The notes: generated by a model not told the origin, from the letters alone. Positions 24,895-33,515 are shown, counted from the stretch's first letter. The stretch is DNA of 38,057 nucleotides from Acidobacteriota bacterium (GCA_004356105.1 SMYC01000063.1:1-38057); one strand, 5' to 3'. Numbers and translations: made by a program.

Positions 24895-25022
24895 GCGATG
24901 ACGACAAGAAGGACTTCGAGTTCATGGTCTACCCGGGCGAGTTTCACTACTTCACCCGCGAGCACGTGCTGGCCGATGCCTGGCAGCGCGTCGAGCGGTT
25001 CTTCGACCACCATTTGAAATAA
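24891..25022 (+). pseudogene. 43-codon tail of an S9 (DPP4/acylaminoacyl-type) peptidase
   Basis: The frame MSDDDKKDFEFMVYPGEFHY then FTREHVLADAWQRVERFFDH is the typical last ~40 residues of exported S9 peptidases: V-Y-P-G-E-x-H containing the catalytic His, then the final helix. The rest of the peptidase, including the nucleophile Ser, is absent. The ATG overlaps the preceding stop (ATGA), so it would be translated by coupling as a 43-residue cytoplasmic peptide. It is most likely a deletion scar in which the preceding gene was joined to the end of an S9 gene; a new small gene is a less likely alternative. Confidence 0.75.
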
Positions 25023-25033
25023 GGAGAAATCTC

Positions 25034-26311
25034 ATGCGTTTCGATCGACGAAGTTTTCTACGCGCATCGACTGGGCTCGCAGCGGCGAGTGCGGCGGGGT
25101 TGCCGGCGGCAGCCGCTCAGACCGAGAGCGGGGAGCCCCTGCCGGAGCCCATTCGCGCACTCAGGCCGATGATGGACGGTATTGCACCCATCACCGACAG
25201 GGAGCGTCTCGAGCGCATCGAGAAGGCGCGTAAGCTGATGACGGACAACGGCATCGACGCTATCTTTATCGAGCCCGGCTCGAGCCTTTTCTATTACACC
25301 GGCGTCCGCTGGAGTAATAGCGAACGCATGTTCGGCTTCGTTCTACCGCGTCAAGGCGAGCCGGCCTACATTTGCCCTCAGTTCGAGGAAGCCCGGGCCC
25401 GTGAGCTCACGAAGTTCTCGAACGATATCCGAGCGTGGGAGGAAGACGAAAGCCCGTACAAGCTCGTGGCGCAGATCTTGAAGGACCGCGGTGCGGCCAC
25501 GGGAACCATCGGCATGGAAGAGCGCGTGCGGTTTTTCCTCTTCGAAGGGATCCGCAAGGAGATGCCGGGCGCCACTTTTGTGAGCGCCGATCCGGTGACC
25601 GTCGGATGCCGCGTCCACAAATCCGAGAACGAGATCGCGCTCATGCAACGGGCTTCGGACATCACCATCGCGGCTTTCCGCGCGACGTTCCAGACGCTTC
25701 ACGAAGGCATGACGCAATTTCAGTTCCGGGACTATGTGCGTGCTGCGTTTCGCGCCTGTGGAGCGAGCGGAGGAGCGTTGGTCCAGTTTGGCGAGTACAC
25801 CGCGTATCCGCACGGAAGCATCACGCCACAGAAAATCAAAGAAGGGGACGTCGTGCTCGTTGACGGCGGCTGCGGGGTCGACGGCTATCGCTCGGACATC
25901 ACCCGAACCACCGTTTTCGGTAAACCGAGCAAGCGTCAAACGGAAATCTGGAACCTGGAGAAGAAGGCGCAAACGGCAGCGTTCCGTGCCGCGAAAGTGG
26001 GAGTGCCCTGTGAGGATGTGGATGCCGCCGCGCGAAAAGTCATCACCGACGCGGGCTTCGGGCCAGACTATCAGGTGCCTGGGCTACCGCACCGCACGGG
26101 TCACGGGATCGGCCTCGACGGGCACGAATGGATCAATTTCGTGCGCGGCAACAAGACGCCGCTCGCTCCAGGGATGTGCTTCAGCAACGAGCCGATGATC
26201 GTGATCTACGGCGAGTTCGGGATTCGCCTCGAGGACTGCATGTACATAACTCAGGACGGAGCGAGGTTCTTCAGCCAGCAGAGCCCGGCGATCGACAAGC
26301 CGTTCGCGTAA
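25034..26311 (+). CDS. Tat-exported M24 Xaa-Pro peptidase
   Basis: 425 residues, AAGGAG before the ATG. The twin-arginine signal is DRRSFLRASTGLAAASAAG. An N-terminal creatinase_N domain (about 55-180; DNGIDAIFIEPGSSLFYYTG) is followed by the catalytic pita-bread fold with all five ligands visible: Asp277 and Asp288 in VDGGCGVDGYRSDITRT, His in RTGHGIGLDGH, Glu in CFSNEPMI and Glu in IRLEDCM. It should hydrolyse Xaa-Pro bonds with two divalent metals in the periplasm. The context with prolyl oligopeptidase and S10 carboxypeptidase suggests breakdown of proline-containing peptides. It starts 11 bases after the S9 tail and likely shares its transcript. Confidence 0.92.
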   Translation: MRFDRRSFLRASTGLAAASAAGLPAAAAQTESGEPLPEPIRALRPMMDGIAPITDRERLERIEKARKLMTDNGIDAIFIEPGSSLFYYTGVRWSNSERMFGFVLPRQGEPAYICPQFEEARARELTKFSNDIRAWEEDESPYKLVAQILKDRGAATGTIGMEERVRFFLFEGIRKEMPGATFVSADPVTVGCRVHKSENEIALMQRASDITIAAFRATFQTLHEGMTQFQFRDYVRAAFRACGASGGALVQFGEYTAYPHGSITPQKIKEGDVVLVDGGCGVDGYRSDITRTTVFGKPSKRQTEIWNLEKKAQTAAFRAAKVGVPCEDVDAAARKVITDAGFGPDYQVPGLPHRTGHGIGLDGHEWINFVRGNKTPLAPGMCFSNEPMIVIYGEFGIRLEDCMYITQDGARFFSQQSPAIDKPFA

Positions 26312-26385
26312 CGTTCGGGCGCTCGGTGTGGGTTTTTCCAGGTCAAGGACGGGTGAACTTGTGAGCCACGTGACTGGTGACGAAC

Positions 26386-26403
26386 CCTAAACCTAAACCT
26401 AAA
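26386..26403 (+). repeat. three tandem CCTAAA hexamers
   Basis: CCTAAACCTAAACCTAAA sits in the 276-base gap between the M24 and S10 genes. It is a short perfect 6-bp tandem repeat of no known role; the remainder of the gap has no recognised feature. Confidence 0.6.
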
Positions 26404-26587
26404 AGGCCGTCAACTCCCTTGGGTTTGCGGCGGGATTTGACCGTGGGCGAGGCTCGTCTGAGCCTTCCGGATGCAAAGTCAGCCGGAGCTCGGAGTGTTC
26501 TCGTATGGGTTGACACCTCTCCCAACCAAGCCGATGTATTATCGCTCCGAGTGACGGTCTAAGTTCTAAGTTTTCCGGAGGTAGCCG

Positions 26588-28120
26588 ATGTACCAGTCAT
26601 TGTTGCTTCTCGTCGTGACATCTTTACTTAGCGCGCAGCTCGTCGTGGCACAGCAGGAAGCGCCGGAGCCACCAAGTCCGAAAGCCCCCGCTGAGGACGA
26701 GCTCTCGAGCTCGTCTCACAGCGTTCGCATCGGTGGAGCCGACGTGAACTACACGGCAACGGCGGGCCGTCTCGTGCTTCGCCACGAGGACAATAAGCCA
26801 AAGGCCCACATGTTCTTCGTCGCCTATACGCGCGACGGACAGACGGACCTCGCGTCCCGGCCGATCACCTTCGCCTATAACGGTGGCCCCGGCTCGGCCA
26901 CCATCTGGCTCCACATGGGCGTCCTTGGGCCGAAGCGCGTCGACATGGGATCTGAAGGGTTCCAACCAGCACCTCCCTACCGCCTCGTCGACAACGAGCA
27001 CTCGCTTCTCGACGTCACGGACATCGTGGCGATCGACGCGATCTCGACCGGGTTCAGCCGCGCCGCCGAAGGTGAAGACCCCAAACAGTTCCACGGAGTG
27101 CGTCAAGATATCGAAGCGTTCTCTGAGTTCATCCGCCTCTACATCACGAAGTTCGGACGCTGGTCATCGCCGAAATACCTCCTCGGCGAGAGCTACGGCA
27201 CCGTTCGCTCGGCGGGTGTCGGCGCCCATCTACAGTCACGCCACGGCATCGAGCTCAACGGGATCGTCCTCGTCTCTTCCGTGATCGACTTCAGCACGCT
27301 TCGAGGCGGCGCAGCGAACGATATGCAATTTCCTGGTTTTCTTCCGACCTATACGGTGACGGCCTGGTATCACAAAAAGCTCCCGGCGGACTTGCAGGCC
27401 GATTTCGACAAAGCGGTCCGCGAGGCTCGCGATTTTGCCTACGGTGAATATCTCGTGGCGCTCAACAAAGGGAATCGACTCACGACTCAGGAGTGGGACG
27501 ACATGGCCCGGAAGGTGGCCCGCTATACCGGATTGTCCGCGGAGTACATTCGGCAAGCGAATTTGCGCATCAGTCCGGCCCGCTTCCGCAAAGAGCTCTT
27601 GCGGGATCAACGCCTGGTGGTAGGACGCCTCGACAGCCGCTTCACCGCGACCGATCGCGACGCCGCGGGCGAGCGGCAGGAATTCGATCCGTCGAACACC
27701 GCGCTCCAGGGAGCCTACACCGCGGTTTTCAACGACTATGTGCGGAGCGAGCTCGGGTGGGAGAGCGCCGACCAGTACTTCACGAGCGGCGACGTGCGGC
27801 CGTGGGATTACGGCGAGTTCCAGAACCGTTATCTCAACCTGCTGGAAGAGCTTCGCCAAACGATGGCGCGCAATCCTTATCTGCGCGTGTTCATCACAAA
27901 CGGCTATTACGACATGGCAACGCCTTTCGCCGCCACGGAGTGGACCTTCGACCACCTGGGCTACGAGCCGAGCTATCGCGAACGGGTGAGCATGGGCTAC
28001 TACGAAGCGGGTCACATGATGTACATCCACCCCGACATGCTTCGGAAGTTCAAGGAGGATGTCGCCAACTTCATCGAGAGCTCGCGCACCTCGATGGAGG
28101 TGCCAACCAGTGAGCCTTAG
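26588..28120 (+). CDS. S10-family serine carboxypeptidase-like protein, exported
   Basis: 510 residues; GGAGG stands 7 bases before the ATG. Signal peptide LLLLVVTSLLSAQLVVAQ. S10 landmarks: ITFAYNGGPGSATIWLHMGV (oxyanion region), LLGESYGTVRSAG with the nucleophile Ser202, FITNGYYDMATPFAATEW containing the catalytic Asp, and YEAGHMMYI with the catalytic His. Bacterial members are exported carboxypeptidases that remove C-terminal residues at acidic pH; exact specificity is unknown. The gene lies downstream of the M24 peptidase and is bracketed on its right by the second copy of the palindrome repeat. Confidence 0.88.
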   Translation: MYQSLLLLVVTSLLSAQLVVAQQEAPEPPSPKAPAEDELSSSSHSVRIGGADVNYTATAGRLVLRHEDNKPKAHMFFVAYTRDGQTDLASRPITFAYNGGPGSATIWLHMGVLGPKRVDMGSEGFQPAPPYRLVDNEHSLLDVTDIVAIDAISTGFSRAAEGEDPKQFHGVRQDIEAFSEFIRLYITKFGRWSSPKYLLGESYGTVRSAGVGAHLQSRHGIELNGIVLVSSVIDFSTLRGGAANDMQFPGFLPTYTVTAWYHKKLPADLQADFDKAVREARDFAYGEYLVALNKGNRLTTQEWDDMARKVARYTGLSAEYIRQANLRISPARFRKELLRDQRLVVGRLDSRFTATDRDAAGERQEFDPSNTALQGAYTAVFNDYVRSELGWESADQYFTSGDVRPWDYGEFQNRYLNLLEELRQTMARNPYLRVFITNGYYDMATPFAATEWTFDHLGYEPSYRERVSMGYYEAGHMMYIHPDMLRKFKEDVANFIESSRTSMEVPTSEP

Positions 28121-28298
28121 CCTTTCTTGACATCGGATTTCGCGGTGGATATCGATGTCTACATGGCGGACGTCGACTGCTGAGTCCCCTCGTCCCTGTG
28201 CGCGCCGGGCTCTTCAGCCGCCGTTTCACTTCTTGGCGTTGCTTCTTCGACATCGACTGATGGTAGATCCGCTTGTCAAAGTACGCCTATCGTCCGTG
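28121..28298. other. intergenic region before the repeat cluster
   Basis: A 7-bp inverted repeat, GACATCG/CGATGTC, lies about 10 bases after the carboxypeptidase gene with a 17-base spacer. Otherwise no feature is recognised. Confidence 0.3.
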
Positions 28299-28400
28299 AA
28301 GCGTCGGTTTCTGTTACTTTCCGTAACGATCTGCCGGATACGCGGCTGTGAGCAGAGTGCACACGTGTGCACAGACTTCAAGTGTTACTTGAGGTCGCTC
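28299..28400 (+). repeat. diverged palindrome cluster (copy B)
   Basis: This stretch aligns in order with the right half of copy A. GTTACTTTCCGTAAC (5-bp stem) matches the CGTTAC...GTAACG dyad, then come CGGATACG and the 16-bp perfect palindrome GTGCACACGTGTGCAC (28357-28372), matching the second CACGTG-core site. The following CAAGTGTTACTTG is a further 5-bp dyad, where copy A reads CACCCTTACTCGAG. It has no gene after it. Confidence 0.6.
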
Positions 28401-28468
28401 GATTCGCCGGTTGGTCGAATCCACCTGTAGACGATGTCGTCCGCGAAGACCACCGCGCCGTGCTCCTG
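28385..28468 (-). pseudogene. possible protein-tail remnant
   Basis: A minus-strand frame reads QEHGAVVFADDIVYRWIRPT then GESSDLK and a TAA stop. It occupies the same place relative to the palindromes as the amidohydrolase tail beside copy A, and VFADDIVY resembles the 'K-D-G-I-V-Y' end of amidohydrolases. It may be a diverged version of that tail. Too short to be sure. Confidence 0.25.
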
Positions 28469-28469
28469 G

Positions 28470-28540
28470 CGCCCACATGTGCGCAAACACGTTTCCGCGG
28501 AAACGTCTCCGTTACCTTTCGTAACGATTCGCCGGGATAA
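28470..28540 (+). repeat. palindrome cluster (copy C)
   Basis: Near-identical to the left half of copy A: a degenerate GCGCCCACATGTGCGC site, then CGTTTCCGCGGAAACG (28490-28505) and CGTTACCTTTCGTAACG (28510-28526). Bases 28485-28539 match 23956-24010 at 54 of 55 positions. The mismatch (T to C at 28507) destroys the GGAAACGTTTCC dyad. The second CACGTG-core site is absent and replaced by unrelated sequence up to the gene-start repeat. Confidence 0.8.
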
Positions 28541-28577
28541 CAAGCTTACGAGGGGTCTCCCCGTACGAGCAGAATGT

Positions 28578-28709
28578 GATATCTCCTAGACGAAAGGTTG
28601 GCTCTTGACACAGCAGAAGGCCCCGTCACGTTTGGTCGTTGCCGCGCTTTGTTCTCGGCGGTTGGGTCGTTTCGTCACAAGAAGATCCCGCGCGCGCCCT
28701 GCTCGAGCA
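28578..28709 (+). pseudogene. truncated, frameshifted duplicate of the 24088 gene start
   Basis: The ribosome-binding site, TTG start (28605) and codons for TQQKAPSRLVVAALC are identical to those of the gene at 24088. An extra T in CTTTGTTCTCGG shifts the frame inside the signal peptide. Homology stops at CTGCTCGAGCA (28709), where it runs into the end of the neighbouring amidohydrolase region. It cannot make the secreted protein. Confidence 0.8.
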
Positions 28710-28789
28710 CGAAAACGGTGCGGCCGTGAGTTCCTCTGGTCCGACTCCAACAAAGCGCGCGCGCTCTCCACGATCTCCGGCTTCTGTCC

Positions 28790-30385
28790 TCAGCTTTCCG
28801 AATCCGTCGACCGGCGCGCGGCCTTCGCCTCTTCCACCATGCGCGCCACATCCGCGAGCAGCTCCTTCGCGTCGTAAACGATGCCGTCCTTGATGGTATA
28901 TTTCACTCCGCCTATACGCTCGGCCTTTTGCGTCGTGTCGTTGAGCCGTTCGGCGCCGGTGCCGTAGAGGACCTTGAGATTTGCAATCGGGTTTTCTTCC
29001 ACGATAACGAGGTCCGCGAGAAGCCCGGGGCGGACCACGCCGAACTGAATGGGCTCGCCCTTGGGCTCGAACAACGCTTCGGCCCCATGCTTCGTTGCGC
29101 CGCGAATAATCTCGATCGGGTGAAAGCCCGCTTCTTGCAGCAGTTCCATCTCCTGAATCGATGCGAAGCCCCACAGACTGTAAGTATAGGCAGCGTCCCC
29201 GCTAACGGTGACGCGCCCGCCACGATCCTTGTAATCGTCGAGTAACTGCATCCAGACGCGATAGAAGTTCCTCCACGCCACTTCTTCCCACGTCGTCCAG
29301 TAATACCAATAAGACGCGTGATTCGTGCGACTCGGCCGGTAATATTCCTCGAGCGACGGCAGAGTATAGGTGTCGTGCCACTCCGCCCGCCTCTCCCGCA
29401 TCACGTCTCGAACCGCTACATAAGCCGTCATCGTCGGGTCGAGTATGAGGTCGAGCTCGAGAAACTCGTCGAGAAGCGCGTTCCACTCGTCGCTCCCCCG
29501 TGGGTAGATCCGGTCCCACTGCATCGCGACCTGGCTGAAACGGGACTGCTCGTTATTGTAGTTCGCGTCCGCGGCCCACGCTTGCACGTCGCTCGAATCG
29601 TAGAGTGCTTCAAAAAGGCCGTAGAAATGTGTCACCGAGCCGAGCCCCAATCGAGCCGCATCGAGGGCATTCATCTCCGCGACGCCCCGCTGAGAGAGGT
29701 GCGCGGTCGAGCCGAGGCCGTGCTTTTTCGCTTCATCGAGCAGAGCAGCCATGATCTCCGGACGATACGAGTCGAGCTTGAGACCGTCAATGCCCTTCTG
29801 AGCCGCGAAGCGGACCCACTCTCTCGCCTTTTCCGCGGAGTCGATCCGGCCGCCCGTCCAATCCTCGCCGGATCCCGGGCGATGGTAGGCAAAGATGCGC
29901 GGCGCGACAATCTCGTTATTGGCGCTTCGCTCGCGCTCCGACAAGGTCCAGTTCATCGGCCCTGCCGGGACGCCACGGATCGTCGTTATGCCATGGGCCA
30001 TCCAGAGCTTGTACGTATATTCGGCTTCGGGAGCCTTCGGAATGCCTCCAACATGAGTATGGATGTTGACGAAGCCGGGCAGCACCCACGCGCCGCTCGC
30101 GTCGATCTCACGAGTCGCGTCTTGCGGCCGGCCCTCTTCGTCGATCGCTACATTCGGCACGCCGACGTTTTTGATGTCGACGATGCGGTTCCCTTCGATG
30201 ACGATATCGACAGGACCACGAGGCATCCCGCCCGTGCCATCGATCAGCGTCGCCCCGCGAATGATGAGCCGCTCGAAAGGACCCTCGCCTTGGTTGCCTC
30301 GCGGCGGCGCGGGAACGAGTTGATCTTGCGCGGATACGAGCGCAGAGAACAGAAATAATGCGAAGATCGCTTTTTTCCGAATCAT
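28790..30385 (-). CDS. exported amidohydrolase, paralog 2
   Basis: 531 residues from the ATG at 30385 (AAGGA just upstream). Signal peptide AIFALFLFSALVSAQ. Landmarks: LIIRGATLIDGTGGMPRGPV, GFVNIHTHVGG (metal His pair), GIDGLKLDSYRPE (Lys), STAHLSQRG and GSVTHFYGLFE (His ligands), VTVSGDAAYTYSLWG (Asp). The C-terminus is LLADLVIVEENPIANLKVLY and YTIKDGIVYDAKELL. It shares the family insertion (NYNNEQSRFSQVA; SYWYYWTTWEEVAW) with paralog 1 over its whole length, so the two arose by duplication. The reaction is hydrolysis of an amide, imide or peptide-like bond; the substrate is unknown. Its end abuts the duplicated gene fragment. Confidence 0.87.
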   Translation of the reverse strand: MIRKKAIFALFLFSALVSAQDQLVPAPPRGNQGEGPFERLIIRGATLIDGTGGMPRGPVDIVIEGNRIVDIKNVGVPNVAIDEEGRPQDATREIDASGAWVLPGFVNIHTHVGGIPKAPEAEYTYKLWMAHGITTIRGVPAGPMNWTLSERERSANNEIVAPRIFAYHRPGSGEDWTGGRIDSAEKAREWVRFAAQKGIDGLKLDSYRPEIMAALLDEAKKHGLGSTAHLSQRGVAEMNALDAARLGLGSVTHFYGLFEALYDSSDVQAWAADANYNNEQSRFSQVAMQWDRIYPRGSDEWNALLDEFLELDLILDPTMTAYVAVRDVMRERRAEWHDTYTLPSLEEYYRPSRTNHASYWYYWTTWEEVAWRNFYRVWMQLLDDYKDRGGRVTVSGDAAYTYSLWGFASIQEMELLQEAGFHPIEIIRGATKHGAEALFEPKGEPIQFGVVRPGLLADLVIVEENPIANLKVLYGTGAERLNDTTQKAERIGGVKYTIKDGIVYDAKELLADVARMVEEAKAARRSTDSES

Positions 30386-30605
30386 GATTCCTTCTTCACT
30401 TCCATGGATAAAGCAGATAGAGATAAGAGATGCGACCGGACTCGCCAATGAGAATGGTGCCGTCCGGTCGCGTCAGCTTCGAAGCGAGCGAAGCGTATAA
30501 CGGGATCTGGTTGGCGTGCAACAGCCCCAGATTGCGCCGAGCACGTTCCGATAGGTATTCGCGCCCTCGCGAGTCAAATGTTCTTGAAACTCAGATCAGA
30601 GGACG

Positions 30606-31769
30606 CTATGAGCTCGTATGCGTGACTGCGAACTTCTGTACCCGCCGTCCGGTGGAGGCCTCCCCCACATAGAGATTGCCCTTGGAGTCCACACTCATCC
30701 CATGTGGTCGCAGGAATTGGCCCACGAATCGGCCACCACGCCCGAATTCTCCCACGATTTCCAGATCCTCTCTTTGCAGTATCCAGACCTTGTGGTTGGT
30801 ACCATCGGCCAAGTAGAGCCATTTTTGAGCAGGATCGGGAGAAAGCACAATGACGAATGCTGACCCCGATGCCAACGTCCGGACGGCGACAGTTTTCTCC
30901 GTTACAAACTCTCCATCCTGTTTGAAGACCTGGATTCGGTTTCCGCGACGATCCGCCACGTAGATGAGTCCGTCTCGAGATCCGGCAATCCCATGAACGG
31001 TGGCAAATTGACGCGGTGCAGGCCCATCTGGTGTTCTAGCACCGTAGTCATATTCGTAGTCGTCATCGGGCGCCTCACCGTATGCGCCCCAGTGGCGAAG
31101 ATATTTTCCCGTCTCGCCATCGACCACAACGACTCGCCGGTTTCGATAGCCGTCGGCGATGAATGCCTCATTGCTATCGGGGTCTACCCAGATACCAGCC
31201 GGGCCACCGAGTAACGTCTCGTGGTCGCTCCCTCCGTTTTCGTCATATTCACCGATGGTTAAAAGGTGCTCGCCAGTCCGAGTGAACTTCATGACACGGT
31301 GATGTCGAAAGGTTCCGATCCAAACGTAGTCGTTGTGATCTACAAAAAGGCCGTGCGGATTTCTAGGATATACAGAAATATCCTGTGACGTGTCTCCCCA
31401 TCCCTGCACGACCTCACCTTCGGCGTCGAATTCGATCACCGTTGGGGCTGGGGTACAACATGTACCGATGGGTGGGTCCTGCACCATCGCCGCTTCCTCA
31501 GGTGTCAACACTTCCGGCTGGTGTGTAATCCAAACGTGATCTTTGGAGTCCACGAAGACGCTCGTGATTGAGCCTATGATCCATTTGTCGGGCATCTCGT
31601 GGGGCCATGACGGGTCCACCGCAAACGAAGGCACGGCGTCCGAAGGTGTAGAAACGGCTTCGGCGTCGGTGTCGGTGTCGGTGTCGCCCGAACCCGGGCT
31701 GCACGCGCCAAGTAATAACAGAAGCACTGCGATTAAAGTAAAGAACAAACCTCTCCGGACTTCGTTCAA
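30606..31769 (-). CDS. NHL-repeat lipoprotein (peptidyl-alpha-hydroxyglycine lyase-like propeller)
   Basis: 386 residues from a TTG at 31769, chosen because AAGGAG lies 8 bases upstream; an upstream ATG (31805) lacks a site. The lipoprotein signal is LIAVLLLLLGACSPG, followed by a DTDTDTDAEA linker. The body is a six-bladed NHL propeller, with repeats such as NPHGLFVDHNDYVWIG, GGPAGIWVDPDSNEAFIADG, TVHGIAGSRDGLIYVADRRG and RPHGMSVDSKGNLYVGEAST. Relatives are called peptidylglycine lyase-like or 6-bladed propeller proteins; catalysis has rarely been shown in bacteria. GC is slightly lower than in the flanking amidohydrolases. It stands alone on its strand upstream of paralog 2. Confidence 0.85.
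   Translation of the reverse strand: MNEVRRGLFFTLIAVLLLLLGACSPGSGDTDTDTDAEAVSTPSDAVPSFAVDPSWPHEMPDKWIIGSITSVFVDSKDHVWITHQPEVLTPEEAAMVQDPPIGTCCTPAPTVIEFDAEGEVVQGWGDTSQDISVYPRNPHGLFVDHNDYVWIGTFRHHRVMKFTRTGEHLLTIGEYDENGGSDHETLLGGPAGIWVDPDSNEAFIADGYRNRRVVVVDGETGKYLRHWGAYGEAPDDDYEYDYGARTPDGPAPRQFATVHGIAGSRDGLIYVADRRGNRIQVFKQDGEFVTEKTVAVRTLASGSAFVIVLSPDPAQKWLYLADGTNHKVWILQREDLEIVGEFGRGGRFVGQFLRPHGMSVDSKGNLYVGEASTGRRVQKFAVTHTSS
31665..31686 (-). repeat. hexanucleotide repeat in lipoprotein linker
   Basis: GGTGTC units repeat three to four times on the plus strand and encode the Asp-Thr run just after the lipidated Cys. Such repeats can change length by slippage in steps of two residues without shifting the frame. 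Confidence 0.6.
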
Positions 31770-32021
31770 TCGACTATCTCCTTCAATGCTTTCGTAGGGC
31801 AACACGGTACAAACCCTCTATGCGAGAGTGTATCGCAAATTGCAGGGTTTCAACGCGAGTCGGCGAGCATGGGTGCCTACCCACCCTTTTGTTCTCCATC
31901 GATCGGGCCTATAATCCTGCGTAGTTCATACGCTTACGCGGTTAGCGGCAAACTTTGTGACGCGATTGGCGAGGCTCACACCGACTGAGCTGACCTCATC
32001 GATCGCAAGAGGACGAAACTG

Positions 32022-33515
32022 ATGAGAGCTAAAACGATCACGTCTCTCGCCCTGACCGTACTCGTCGGGCTTCAGGTGACCCTGGGCGGAGGCACGGCTC
32101 GGGGACAAGCCCCCGTAGACACGGGGCTTCTGACACGGCCGGGTCAGACGGTGGTTATTCGTGGCGGGTGGTTATTCGATGGGGTCGCGGATGCCCGCGT
32201 ACAGAACGAAGGAATCCTCATCCGGGGAGGCAAGTTCATCGACGTCGACGGCGGCCTCGGTAGCTACGAGGTCCGGGGCGCGCTCGTCATTGATCTAGAC
32301 GATGAGGAAACGATCATGCCCGGGATGTTCGATCTCCATGCCCATCACCGGGTCGGGTTCGGCACGGACGACACGGAGGAGACCAGATGGGTTCCCATGC
32401 TGCATCTCGCGAACGGCGTGACATCCACGTTTCCTGCCGGCGAGCTCGATCCTGAAGGAATGTTGGAGGCTCGACGCCGTATCGAATCCGGGGAGCAGAT
32501 CGGGGCCCGGATCTTCAACTCGGGACCGTATTTCGGCAACGCGCGCAATCAGTGTCCAGCGGTTCGAACGCACGAGGATAGTTGTGATCACTGGCCCGCT
32601 GATATGACGGACGAGCAGATCCGTGATCGTGTCGACTACTGGGCGCTCCGTGGTATCAGGAGTATCAAAGCGAAGCAGGCAAGCCCGCGCGAGCTTCTCA
32701 GCATTATCGACCAGGCCCACCGGCATGGGATTACCGTGACCGCACACCTCCACAACTACGCCGGTCGCGGAACCGACGTCAGTGTGCGTGACGCCATTCT
32801 CATGGGCATCGATCGCGTGGAGCACTCTTTCGTCGACCAGCACCTGATTCTGGCCGGGCAGATGGAGCCCGGGACATCGGAGTTCGAGGAGTGGATACGT
32901 CTCTTTGTCGATCACAACGTCTACTTCGACGGTACGAACTGGCTTTACGGCCGGGCGGTGATCGAAGCCGATCCCAACGTCGACACCAGCCGGCTGGCTG
33001 AGGTAGATACGGACCGATTCCTCACGCCTTATTTGCGGAGCCTACGGTCGCGGAGAGGTCCAGGGGGTGGCGCCGACTCCCAGCTCACCGAGCAAGAGAA
33101 GGAGTGGGACCGGGTAAACGGCACCGTCGGGTACACGGCGGTTTTCAAGAACAAGGCTCCGGGGTTGCTGAGGCTCTACGAGTTGGGTGGGGGGCATCTC
33201 ATCACCACGGGAACGGACAGCTGGAGCGGTTTCAGCATCCATAATGAGTTGTTCGCCCTCGCATATGTCGGTCTCCCGCTGCATGCCGTGCTGAAGGCCG
33301 CGACGATAAACGGGGCCAGCGCCCTGGGTGTCAGTGATGGGCTTGGAACGATCGAGGCGGGGAAGATAGCGGACCTCTATGTTCTGCGAGGCAATCCCCT
33401 GGATGACATCTTGGCCACCCGGAACGGTCATCTGGTGATGAAGGCGGGACAACTCTACGACGTAGAGACTCTCATGCGAGCGTTAGAGGGGAAAATAGGC
33501 CCGACGGGGCCGTGA
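32022..33515 (+). CDS. exported amidohydrolase, divergent type
   Basis: 497 residues, AGAGGA before the ATG; signal peptide SLALTVLVGLQVTLGGGTARG. Landmarks: VVIRGGWLFDGVADARVQNE, GMFDLHAHHR (His106, His108), GIRSIKAKQASPRE (Lys), VTAHLHNYAG and DRVEHSFVDQ (His ligands), TTGTDSWSGFS (Asp), GKIADLYVLRGNPLDDI. It lacks the YNYNNEQ insertion of the other three and has its own CPAVRTHEDSCDHW region with two Cys. It therefore represents a different branch of imidazolonepropionase/dipeptidase-like amidohydrolases. Substrate unknown. It is transcribed convergently with the GlcG-like gene. Confidence 0.87.
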   Translation: MRAKTITSLALTVLVGLQVTLGGGTARGQAPVDTGLLTRPGQTVVIRGGWLFDGVADARVQNEGILIRGGKFIDVDGGLGSYEVRGALVIDLDDEETIMPGMFDLHAHHRVGFGTDDTEETRWVPMLHLANGVTSTFPAGELDPEGMLEARRRIESGEQIGARIFNSGPYFGNARNQCPAVRTHEDSCDHWPADMTDEQIRDRVDYWALRGIRSIKAKQASPRELLSIIDQAHRHGITVTAHLHNYAGRGTDVSVRDAILMGIDRVEHSFVDQHLILAGQMEPGTSEFEEWIRLFVDHNVYFDGTNWLYGRAVIEADPNVDTSRLAEVDTDRFLTPYLRSLRSRRGPGGGADSQLTEQEKEWDRVNGTVGYTAVFKNKAPGLLRLYELGGGHLITTGTDSWSGFSIHNELFALAYVGLPLHAVLKAATINGASALGVSDGLGTIEAGKIADLYVLRGNPLDDILATRNGHLVMKAGQLYDVETLMRALEGKIGPTGP

